Position numbers and translations under genes: made by a program. A DNA stretch of 64,000 nucleotides from an uncultured Saprospiraceae bacterium. GTDB taxonomy: Bacteria > Bacteroidota > Bacteroidia > Chitinophagales > Saprospiraceae. Shown piece after piece: positions 1 to 7,626 of this stretch (position 1 is its first letter; every line of letters begins with the position of its first letter). The stretch lies in the NCBI GenBank assembly GCA_937927575.1, contig CALBEE010000028.1, positions 1 through 64,000 of the forward strand, in the 5' to 3' direction. The notes beneath the pieces are model-generated. The model was given only the letters and a program-made list of their open reading frames with translations, had not been told where the DNA came from and did no database searches.

Positions 1-3
1 ATA

Positions 4-134
4 GATCATTTGCGCCGTGAACCCCCAGAGTCGAATTCTGGTATTCCTTGCTCGCTTCGGAGCAAGCTGGCCTGCTCGCTTCGGAGCAAGCGAGTATCCA
101 GTTGAACTACGTAGCCAATCATGCTGCAAATATA
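4..134 (-). repeat. tRNA-Arg(UCG)-derived repeat, copy 1
   Basis: Read on the minus strand from about 116 to 17 this folds like the 5' three fifths of a tRNA: acceptor strand GGCTACG, then TA, D-stem GTTC, D-loop AACTGGATA, D-stem GAAT, and a 5-bp anticodon stem CCAGA/TCTGG with loop ATTCGAC, whose anticodon is TCG (32-34). It stops in the T-arm (GGGTTCA) and continues into unrelated sequence, so no 3' acceptor strand exists and it cannot be a working tRNA. Two 24-base units (47-70 and 71-94) interrupt the D-arm between D-loop and second D-stem strand. It lies directly after the stop codon of the GIY-YIG gene and is nearly identical to the copy at 386-540 apart from one unit. Confidence 0.8.
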
Positions 135-135
135 A

Positions 136-378
136 TCACTCCATGAGATTTTTCCTTATCCATTTTCGACCGCTAGAAGATTTTAGTTTTATTTCCTTTT
201 GTCTAGCCTCAAAAGCAGTTTCAAAATCTTCGATATAGATCATGATCCAAGGGATATAAGCTTTAGTAGATCTATTTTTTCCACTATTATGCTCTTTTAA
301 TCTTCGATCAATATCCTTAGTCATACCAATGTATAATCGATCATGATTTTGAGAATATAACACGTAAGTAAAATGCAT
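136..378 (-). CDS. GIY-YIG nuclease domain protein (UPF0213-like)
   Basis: An 80-residue single-domain GIY-YIG protein. The first strand reads YVLYSQ (the GIY position degenerate to YVL, usual in this subfamily), followed by YIG at residues 16-18, then the arginine helix with RRLKEHN, and a glutamate-containing helix (EARQKEIKLK) that supplies the metal-binding residue. The length is normal for the family and no DNA-binding domain is attached. The start ATG lies only 7 bases after the tRNA-like repeat copy 2, and its stop abuts copy 1, so gene and repeats form one unit. Known members are presumed nucleases; the cellular role is unknown. The repeat context suggests a selfish or mobile cassette (inference). 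Confidence 0.85.
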   Translation of the reverse strand: MHFTYVLYSQNHDRLYIGMTKDIDRRLKEHNSGKNRSTKAYIPWIMIYIEDFETAFEARQKEIKLKSSSGRKWIRKNLME

Positions 379-385
379 TTTAATT

Positions 386-540
386 GATCATTTGCGCCGT
401 GAACCCCCAGAGTCGAATTCTGGTATTCCTTGCTCGCTTCGGAGCAAGCTGGCCTGCTCGCTTCGGAGTAAGCTGGCCTGCTCGCTTCGGAGCAAGCGAG
501 TATCCAGTTGAACTACGTAGCCAATTATGCTGCAAATATA
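386..540 (-). repeat. tRNA-Arg(UCG)-derived repeat, copy 2
   Basis: Same element as 4-134, with the tRNA-like 5' end at 522 and anticodon TCG at 414-416. It carries three 24-base units (429-452, 453-476, 477-500) in the D-arm instead of two, which accounts for the 24-base length difference. Each unit contains GCTTGCTCC-GAAGCGAGC, an imperfect hairpin. Outside the units I see only one substitution relative to copy 1 (position 526). The element ends with GATC immediately upstream of the GIY-YIG start codon, so it must also supply the leader or promoter of that gene. Confidence 0.8.
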
Positions 541-595
541 TGGGCTTTATCATTAAGAACTAATGATATTAAAGTTTTGAAAAGGAAGCATTCTT

Positions 596-1027
596 TTATT
601 CCAAGTACAATTTCTTGATCTTCACCATGGGTCCAGGGCACATCTGCTGATGGCAATTCATACAATTATCTATCATAAGATTAAAAGCATCTCGTTTATT
701 GACATTCGGACGATTAAGTCTTTTGGCGGAATTGACATAGATGCTAGCTAAACCTTGATAGAGCTCGTTAGATATTTTTTCTGGAGAGGTGGCTGCTGCA
801 GTATGTATGTCTTGAAATGTTTTGATATCCTTCAATACGTCACCTTTTAGGATGTCAGCCTTGAGCGTATCATAATAGTTATACATGTCTCGCATCAGTA
901 AAGTCAATTCACTGTCGACGGCCATAGTGTATCCTTTTGACTTATGTTCTGACTGATTATTGCAATTGGATAATACTATGATAATGAAAGCTAATAAAGT
1001 GAAAATCTGTTGTTTTGTAAATTTCAT
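596..1027 (-). CDS. cytochrome c'-like lipoprotein
   Basis: A 143-residue protein with an N-terminal hydrophobic signal and a probable lipobox ending at Cys22. The mature part is mostly helical and carries a single heme-attachment motif C122-M-N-C125-H126 close to the C-terminus. One C-terminal CxxCH in a four-helix protein is the arrangement of cytochrome c' and cytochrome b562-like proteins. It would be a membrane-anchored, periplasmic mono-heme protein, either electron carrier or gas-binding; which one cannot be read from the sequence. Its stop is about 55 bases from the repeat region and no operon partner is evident; a terminator separates it from the CHRD gene upstream. Confidence 0.65.
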   Translation of the reverse strand: MKFTKQQIFTLLAFIIIVLSNCNNQSEHKSKGYTMAVDSELTLLMRDMYNYYDTLKADILKGDVLKDIKTFQDIHTAAATSPEKISNELYQGLASIYVNSAKRLNRPNVNKRDAFNLMIDNCMNCHQQMCPGPMVKIKKLYLE

Positions 1028-1078
1028 AGATAGCTAAAGTAATATTCTTTTGATGACACTGCATAAATAAATTTAGAA

Positions 1079-1108
1079 TAAAAAAAAGTCCTTCTCAAAT
1101 GAGAAGAA
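1079..1108 (-). terminator. Rho-independent terminator after the CHRD gene
   Basis: Stem CTTCTC/GAGAAG with loop AAAT (1091-1106), followed on the minus strand by a run of eight or more T. It lies about 35 bases after the stop codon of the CHRD lipoprotein gene. Confidence 0.7.
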
Positions 1109-1143
1109 CCCGTCACCAAAAAACTAAAAGTTTAAAACTTTTT

Positions 1144-1665
1144 CTATCTCGCAAATACGCCTAAAAAAACGTAAGTTGTTGGATCTACAGTAGTGACTGC
1201 CTGTAAAGGATCATGCACTACAAAAAATCCGTCGTAGATGGAAGTCAATTCATCATAACTCATAGATGAGTCGTTTGAGGCACTTGCTGTACCGCCATTA
1301 CCTGATATTGGACCAGCGAATACATCACCATTAGGCGTTTCATTGTAAGGTGTACCATTAGGTGTAGTAGCAGGATCAGCCATATCATGTGCATGAGTAG
1401 GGTAAGTCTGACCGTCGATTGTATTATTAATAGAAACGGTTACTCTGGTACCTCCGTTTTCTAGTTCATCCAGTTTGATAGATGCTGTTAAGTTGTCAGG
1501 GTGACTCCCACTATAGGCAAAAGTTTCTGCTACTTGTCCTGTATTAAAAGCATAATTAAATGTTGTCGATCTTAAATCGTCATCATCGTCTCCACAAGAA
1601 GTCAAGCTGAAAGTAAATAATGCAGCAAGACATAAATAGAGTAAATTGAGTTTTGAAAATTTCAT
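1144..1665 (-). CDS. CHRD-like domain lipoprotein
   Basis: A 173-residue lipoprotein: hydrophobic signal, lipobox LTSC with Cys24, then an acidic DDDDD linker. The body resembles one CHRD domain (the chordin repeat, also seen in bacterial secreted proteins): a beta-rich stretch with THAHD in the middle and a strand YDGFFVVHDP near the end. These match the HPAHIH and YVNVH positions of the three-domain CHRD protein at 21969-23171, although here the match is weaker. No enzymatic function is established for bacterial CHRD domains. It is 165 bases downstream of the TPR lipoprotein gene and could be read from the same promoter. Confidence 0.6.
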   Translation of the reverse strand: MKFSKLNLLYLCLAALFTFSLTSCGDDDDDLRSTTFNYAFNTGQVAETFAYSGSHPDNLTASIKLDELENGGTRVTVSINNTIDGQTYPTHAHDMADPATTPNGTPYNETPNGDVFAGPISGNGGTASASNDSSMSYDELTSIYDGFFVVHDPLQAVTTVDPTTYVFLGVFAR

Positions 1666-1830
1666 AAATTATTTTTTGTTTAAAAAAAGACGCCTGTTAT
1701 AGGCAATGTATAAATAGTTATTCAGTTTTTGAAAAGGTTAAATTGGAGCGACATAAATAGAACTGTATAATATTTAGGTCATCTCCAACTAACCTAAGGG
1801 CAATTAAAAATGTGTGCTTCTTGGCTTATC

Positions 1831-3060
1831 TTATATCATTGATTTTATTTTTTCCAAATCTGGATGTTTAGATTTTGTAGAGGCTGCGACGTTATAAAAT
1901 TTTTCAGCCTCTGTCATGTTTTTTTCATGTAGCGCTATCTTTGCCATCATCTTATTAACATCAATATTTTTTGGTCGCTTATTATATTCTAGTTGCGCAT
2001 ATTCTTTTGCTTTTTCTACATCATCAAGTATATCTAAATAGAGATCGGCATATTCTAAATTCATATTGTGACCACTATCTGTATCTTCTTTGAGCATGAC
2101 CATGATTTCATCCATAAGTGCATTCATTTCTTGAGTACGACCTTGATCTTTATATAGAGATGCTAACGAAATATAGAATCCAACTTCTGGAATAATATCC
2201 ATCGCTTCTTTTAAGGTCGCTTCAGCCTCTTTCTCTTTCCCTTGTAAGATTTGAATGTCACCGATCGCTCCTACAGCAAAAGGGTAGTTAGGTCGCATGT
2301 CTAGTATTTCTTTGTAGACTTGCATTGCATTATCTAATTGTCCGTATTCTTTATATATATCTCCTAATGTCAACATCGCCCAAGCCGTCTCTTCATATCC
2401 TGGGAATCCTGCTTTTACTGCTAATGTCATAGCCTCAATACTTCCATCTACATCGCCATGTATTTCTCTCAAATAAGATACTCGACTATAAGATCTGATA
2501 TCTGGCTTGATAGATGACATACGATCTGCAAGTTTTACTGCTTTATCATAATTTCCTAGTTCTACATTGGCATCAACTAGTACACCATGGATCTGCGCAT
2601 TACTTGGATTAAGAAGCGCTGCTGCGTTTCCTGTTTTGAGTGCGTCAGTAAATTCATGAAGTGATAATTCAACTCCTGCTTTAGTCGTTAGAGCTAAAAA
2701 TTTCATATCATCGGTCAATTCAGAGTCGTTGAGAGCATTATCTAATATCGCGAGTGCTCCTGGATAATAATGTCCATGTTCTCCTGTGACTCTAGCTTCT
2801 CTAATGTAAAGTTGAGCCAATTGGATTTTAGCTTGATTATCATGAGGATTTTCAGAGATTGCTGAAGTGAATTTGCTATAATTATTTTGAACTTCGTCCC
2901 ACTCTTTACCTAATTGGATGGCTTCACCCCTTTGTATAAGTTCGGCAGTTGCTATCGGTGTAGCCGTATTAGTATTCGAAGTGCTATTACAAGCGTAGAC
3001 GAGTGTTAGTAAAACAGTTAGTAGGGCTATGCTCCCTATAGATTTGATTGTATGATTCAT
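1831..3060 (-). CDS. TPR-repeat lipoprotein
   Basis: A 409-residue protein with signal peptide and lipobox VYAC (Cys24). From about residue 60 to the end it consists of degenerate tetratricopeptide repeats; clear ones are around WAMLTLGDIYKEYGQLDNAM, PFAVGAIGDIQILQGKEKEA and FYISLASLYKDQGRTQEM. TPR arrays bind other proteins, so this is probably a periplasm-facing scaffold. It has its own copy of the window-wide ECF-type promoter, with a spacer segment identical to that of the DUF4331 gene at 9330, which links it to the DUF4331/sigma-factor locus. In other Bacteroidota similar TPR proteins sit beside DUF4331 genes (my recollection). Confidence 0.75.
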   Translation of the reverse strand: MNHTIKSIGSIALLTVLLTLVYACNSTSNTNTATPIATAELIQRGEAIQLGKEWDEVQNNYSKFTSAISENPHDNQAKIQLAQLYIREARVTGEHGHYYPGALAILDNALNDSELTDDMKFLALTTKAGVELSLHEFTDALKTGNAAALLNPSNAQIHGVLVDANVELGNYDKAVKLADRMSSIKPDIRSYSRVSYLREIHGDVDGSIEAMTLAVKAGFPGYEETAWAMLTLGDIYKEYGQLDNAMQVYKEILDMRPNYPFAVGAIGDIQILQGKEKEAEATLKEAMDIIPEVGFYISLASLYKDQGRTQEMNALMDEIMVMLKEDTDSGHNMNLEYADLYLDILDDVEKAKEYAQLEYNKRPKNIDVNKMMAKIALHEKNMTEAEKFYNVAASTKSKHPDLEKIKSMI

Positions 3061-3118
3061 TTTGTATTATGATTTTGTAAATAAAAAAGAAGAGGGTGGG
3101 TTCAATTCCCTCTACATA

Positions 3119-3146
3119 CATACTTACGAGTGCATTGTTTTGTTCG
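3119..3146 (-). promoter_or_regulatory. ECF-type promoter, TPR lipoprotein
   Basis: CGAACA (3146-3141), 17-base spacer, GTATG (from 3123), about 63 bases before the ATG. The segment CACTCGTAAGTATG is identical in the DUF4331 promoter at 9395-9422, and the upstream flank ATAAATC is also shared. Confidence 0.65.
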
Positions 3147-3323
3147 GATTTATAAAAGTGAAAAAAAAGTGAAAAAAGATGGATTTTAGTCTAACATAAA
3201 AAATGAGGGATCTAGATGAAAACCTTGAGTTATATGATTTTTAATATTCACTTGAAAATCTGAATCAAAAGCTTGGAACTTACGAGTTCTTTTTTAGTTG
3301 AATTCCCGCAAAATCTTCCCTAT

Positions 3324-3473
3324 TATCATCCCTGAGGTCCCTTCAAAGGGACACATACTGAATGGGGTTGCACTATTAATAATAGCTTTCATTTTTTTGG
3401 AATTTAAATTAAGTTAAACTTTGCTCGAGCCCTGTATCAATTGTATCCCTTTGAAGGGATTATAGGGATGATA
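3324..3473. repeat. long imperfect inverted repeat in a 611-base gap
   Basis: Left arm 3324-3351 and right arm 3446-3473 are inverted copies: TATCATCCCT, a divergent 4-5 base patch, then CCCTTCAAAGGGA. Each arm also holds a small hairpin. About 94 bases separate them, without an ORF. It could be a remnant of a miniature inverted-repeat element or an extended RNA hairpin in the region downstream of the DUF4331 gene. The rest of the gap 3061-3671 holds only the promoter at 3119 and the terminator at 3483. Confidence 0.55.
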
Positions 3474-3482
3474 AAATTTTAT

Positions 3483-3517
3483 AAAAAAAATGAGGTCACA
3501 CCTTTCGATGTGACCTC
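3483..3517 (-). terminator. terminator after the DUF4331 fusion gene
   Basis: Nine-bp stem GAGGTCACA/TGTGACCTC (3492-3500 and 3509-3517; A·T and G·C throughout) followed on the minus strand by eight T (3483-3490). It lies about 155 bases beyond the stop of the gene at 3672. Confidence 0.8.
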
Positions 3518-3671
3518 GGTTTTCAAAACCCCCAAAAACCATAATAAATATTATTATTTAGGAAGATAGAATAAGGAGTCTATCTTATGTATGTCTGGGA
3601 ATGGATAGTATATGTCAAAATGTAAATAGGTCATATTTACCTATTGGTCGATTTGACAAATTTTATCCTTC

Positions 3672-6600
3672 TTAATTTGCTTTGATAAATCTCATTGAGT
3701 GAGAAAATTTATCATTTGAAATAGAAAGTATGTACATACCTTCATTTAGATCAGCAACATTAATGCTATTTAGTGCACCATTTATACTTAGTTGACGCAC
3801 TACCTTCCCATCTAAAGATGTTATAGTCATTTGCGCATTTTCGTATAATACACTGTTGCCATTTAGCGATAGTGATAATTTATTTCTAGTCGGGTTAGGA
3901 AATACTTTGATCTCCAATTGCTCGTCATCAATATCAACAGTCGCTACATCTATGAATGCGTCTTTAGCCAAATGAATAGCTGAAACACCAGGCTGAAGTA
4001 CATTATAGATAGGCGCTATATTACCTGCTAGTGTATTTACTTCAAATCCTAATACTCGTCCACCTTCGTTAGCTCTTTCTGCTACATACGCTATATTACT
4101 CAAGATATCATATTCTACATCGACAGGATTTCCTAAGTTAGTAGCACTACCTTCGATTCTCACTTGCTCAGCAGCGGAGATGGTATTGTCATCTGCTTTA
4201 CTTTCTAAGTCTGTGATGAATACTAAAGCGCCATCATCGGCTACTGCACCAGATCCTACATCGGTAAGTATTAACAGATCTAAGCCTTCTTCATAGACAA
4301 GGCCATGAGTTCTTACCATACCTTCGATAGTCAAAATTTCATCTGGATCTAAATCGGATCCTTGAGCAGGCTTACTCAAGAAAGATTCTAATACTGCTAC
4401 TTGATCAGTATTGTCCATGATCGCTATTAGATTTCCTTCTGGACCGAATTGTATACCCCATAAATTGAATGAAGTAATGAATTCTCGATCATAAGTAATA
4501 TTTGAACCATCTAGTGTATATATCACTAATTTGTTAAGTTGACCATTGTCATCACTTGCATCTTGCGCTACTACTAAATTATTATTCAGAACAGTGATCT
4601 CTCTACCATTACTGAAGTTAGAAGTAGATGTTCCGGTAATTACGGGTGTTCCTCCAGCGTCAATAGTCGTATTGAATTCCGCATATGCATTGATTACATT
4701 ATTCGTTCTGTCTAATTCGTATAAGATATCTTCATCCTTATCATAATACAGACCATCGGCATCCATTGCTCCTGTGAAAGAGTTAACGTCGATGGTACCA
4801 TTTTCTTTTACATCATATACCGTAAGTGTAGCCTGCGTATTAGACGAAGTGAAAAACTGAGATACTGTTTCTAATTCAACTACTGGATCCATAAGATCAC
4901 TGAAATAGATTGCTGATGCTCCTGCAAAATCTCTTGCATATCTTGGAGCCACATCTCCACCCGCTGTAGTCCCTTCGAAGGCCAAGATTCGTCCTCCTCC
5001 GTTAGCTCTTTCGGCAATGTAAATAAGATCATTGGTATAATCATAAGCTACATCTACAGGATTACCTAATAAGGTAGCTGCTCCTTCCACTCTCACTTGT
5101 TCTGCAGCTGAGATTGTTCCATCATCCATTGCATTGATATAGTCTCTTACTATGGCAAATGCACCATCATCAGCTACTGCACCAGAGCCCACATCTGTAA
5201 GTACCATTATATCATTATCCGTATCTACTGTGATACCATGTGTCCTTACGATGCCTTCTACTGTTATCAATCTATCAGCAGAGATTGAAGTACCATCGGC
5301 GTTTGATAAGAAATTATTAAATATCGCGAGTCTATCACTATTATCTTCAATGGCATACATAGCATCTCCTACTAGTTGCATACCCCAAAGATTGATATCA
5401 GTTGTATATTCTGCCACTTTGATAATTTCATTTGCGGTAGCAGAATACACTACAAATTTATTGATTTGACCATTATCATCACTAGCATCTTGTGCTACCA
5501 CCAATGTGTTACCACTTACTGTAATTTCTCTTCCATTACTAAAGTCTGAAGTAGAAGTTGCAGTTAATGTTGGATTGTCTCCAGATTCGATAGAGACTTT
5601 TGCGTTACTATATGCGTTGACTACATTGTCTGTTCTGTTTAACTGATACAATACATCATCATCGCTGCTGTAGTAAATTCCATCAGCATCTAATCCTGCT
5701 ACATCAAACGTTCTGAAAGAAACATCATCCGTGGCATCTACTCCTAACATTACACCTGTTCCAGTGGTATTAGAAGAAGCGAATAAATTAACTATATCGT
5801 CACCTTCATTTTCTTGTATGCCATCATAGATCTCTCCACTACAATCTCCAGTACCGCTAAATGGCTGTGCTAGATAAGGAAATGAAGAAGTAAATTCTCT
5901 ATCATTAGCTTCTACTCCTGTCGTGTATGTAAGTACTCCTAATAGGTCATCAGTTACTGGACTTGCATTTGGATCTGTAGCATCATAGTCGTCATACCAT
6001 AATCCTACTGCTGCTAATACCACACCACCTACTGCTTGTAATTCGATACGTGTAACATCATCTTCTAATCTACGACCATTAGGGAATCCATCCATATTAG
6101 GGATAAACTCAAGGTCTGCAGATTCGTTAAATGGAGCTACTGTAAGTCCAATTGCAGCTGCTTGTACAAGACCAAGTGAACTGTAATTAGGATCGTCTCT
6201 TGGTGTTGGTGGTACTGCCATATTTAATCTTAGCATATCACCACCATTAGGTAAGAAGTTATTGATAAATGGCTTTCCTGCCGCTAAAGGATTGCCTTCT
6301 TTTCCTGTAGCCAATTGGTAAGGAATTGCGTTAGGGACTCCTGTATGGAATATTGGCCATAAATCGACAGATCTTGGTTTTCCTGGTATCAATAATAAGT
6401 CACCAAATGACTCAAATGCAGTACCTGTCAGGTCTCCACCTGCTAATGCACTTACACCGTCTGCACCATTCGTAAAGTCAAATGCGCCTAGTGAAGCCTT
6501 TTGTATACGCAGTGGACCGAATGCTGGCACTGCACCACCAAATAAGTCATCATCCATGTATAATGCTAATTCTGGATTGTAGAAAAACTCATCCATTTCT

Positions 6601-7553
6601 GTTTCTGCTAACTCTTCATATGGAGTGATAGCATTCCAAAAATCCTTATATCCGATCGGAATTACTGCTTCATTAGTAAGTGGCATTCCTAATCTTGATA
6701 CCTGTACCCAATCACCACTATTTACAGGTTCGCCTGTAGCAGAGATAGTCTGTAAAGCTGGTCTACTAGCAGAAGCCCATACACCGATTACATAATTAGG
6801 ATCTAAGATATTTGCAGGTTGTGCCGGAGCACCTTCTTTTAGTAATGTGGCTATCGGAACTTGAATCGCTATAGCGCTGACATTATAACAGCCAACACCA
6901 TCTACTGCAGTTCCATTTTGTCTTGGTGCATCACCCAAATCAAAAATACCACCGAGATCTACGAAGAATGGATCATCTGTTGGGCCAGCAAATACTTTCT
7001 CACCAGACGATGCAGTGTTGATTGCTGAATTCCACAAAGTGTTATAATCTGTATTCAATCCAGCACCTCCTGCGATCGATCTTTCTCCGATATTATTTGG
7101 AGGGACGATACCATCTGTGATGATCGTTTCGAATGTAAGACCACCATCCAGACTTCTTTCTAATGTGTAAGTCGTCTTTTGGTTTTGAGCACCTAATCTC
7201 ATATTGAAAAATGTAGTTGGATCTTCATTCACTACATTAAAAGTAAATCTATAAGTCACCTCATCTCCTACGACTGAAGCGTCATTATCTACGTGTACTT
7301 CATATCTAATATTTTCTCCAAAACTGTAATAGTTAGGTCCGCCATGTGGTAGTTGAAATGGTACATATGTGGCGATAAGTGTAATGGTATTTGGATCATC
7401 CGGACTACGGAATGCGTAGACATCTACGTTATCCGCTAGAGGATCATTTGAAATTAGTGGTGCTTCTCTGTGGCTAGATGCATCTAGTGAAGACATGACA
7501 AAAAGTAGCATGGCTAGACAGAGTATCAGTTTTATTTTAGTTAAATATTTCAT
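3672..7553 (-). CDS. DUF4331 protein with propeller-like repeats and T9SS sorting domain
   Basis: A 1293-residue secreted protein. Signal peptide ends near residue 25. Residues about 26-560 are a DUF4331 domain beginning with the family signature SSHREAPLI-NDPLADN. Residues about 590-885 and 890-1190 are two copies of one beta-rich repeat with repeated phrases (VAQDASDDNGQ, GSGAVADDGA, ERANGGGR), which look like beta-propeller blades. Residues about 1215-1293 are a type A C-terminal sorting domain for the type IX secretion system (VFPNPTRNKL, then LNEGMYILSI), so the protein should be exported and displayed or released. It follows the paralogous gene at 7627-9330 by 73 bases without its own visible promoter, so the two are probably co-transcribed. 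The function of DUF4331 is unknown. Confidence 0.85.
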   Translation of the reverse strand: MKYLTKIKLILCLAMLLFVMSSLDASSHREAPLISNDPLADNVDVYAFRSPDDPNTITLIATYVPFQLPHGGPNYYSFGENIRYEVHVDNDASVVGDEVTYRFTFNVVNEDPTTFFNMRLGAQNQKTTYTLERSLDGGLTFETIITDGIVPPNNIGERSIAGGAGLNTDYNTLWNSAINTASSGEKVFAGPTDDPFFVDLGGIFDLGDAPRQNGTAVDGVGCYNVSAIAIQVPIATLLKEGAPAQPANILDPNYVIGVWASASRPALQTISATGEPVNSGDWVQVSRLGMPLTNEAVIPIGYKDFWNAITPYEELAETEMDEFFYNPELALYMDDDLFGGAVPAFGPLRIQKASLGAFDFTNGADGVSALAGGDLTGTAFESFGDLLLIPGKPRSVDLWPIFHTGVPNAIPYQLATGKEGNPLAAGKPFINNFLPNGGDMLRLNMAVPPTPRDDPNYSSLGLVQAAAIGLTVAPFNESADLEFIPNMDGFPNGRRLEDDVTRIELQAVGGVVLAAVGLWYDDYDATDPNASPVTDDLLGVLTYTTGVEANDREFTSSFPYLAQPFSGTGDCSGEIYDGIQENEGDDIVNLFASSNTTGTGVMLGVDATDDVSFRTFDVAGLDADGIYYSSDDDVLYQLNRTDNVVNAYSNAKVSIESGDNPTLTATSTSDFSNGREITVSGNTLVVAQDASDDNGQINKFVVYSATANEIIKVAEYTTDINLWGMQLVGDAMYAIEDNSDRLAIFNNFLSNADGTSISADRLITVEGIVRTHGITVDTDNDIMVLTDVGSGAVADDGAFAIVRDYINAMDDGTISAAEQVRVEGAATLLGNPVDVAYDYTNDLIYIAERANGGGRILAFEGTTAGGDVAPRYARDFAGASAIYFSDLMDPVVELETVSQFFTSSNTQATLTVYDVKENGTIDVNSFTGAMDADGLYYDKDEDILYELDRTNNVINAYAEFNTTIDAGGTPVITGTSTSNFSNGREITVLNNNLVVAQDASDDNGQLNKLVIYTLDGSNITYDREFITSFNLWGIQFGPEGNLIAIMDNTDQVAVLESFLSKPAQGSDLDPDEILTIEGMVRTHGLVYEEGLDLLILTDVGSGAVADDGALVFITDLESKADDNTISAAEQVRIEGSATNLGNPVDVEYDILSNIAYVAERANEGGRVLGFEVNTLAGNIAPIYNVLQPGVSAIHLAKDAFIDVATVDIDDEQLEIKVFPNPTRNKLSLSLNGNSVLYENAQMTITSLDGKVVRQLSINGALNSINVADLNEGMYILSISNDKFSHSMRFIKAN

Positions 7554-7626
7554 TTTTTTATTTTTAGAATTCGTGTCTCTTTTTCAGAAACGGAATTGAT
7601 TTCTTTCTCTTTTGGAAACCCTATTA

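Noticed and set aside
17-134. The tRNA-like sequences as functional tRNA-Arg genes
   Set aside because: They lack the 3' half of the T-arm and the acceptor 3' strand, and the D-arm is interrupted by 48 or 72 bases.
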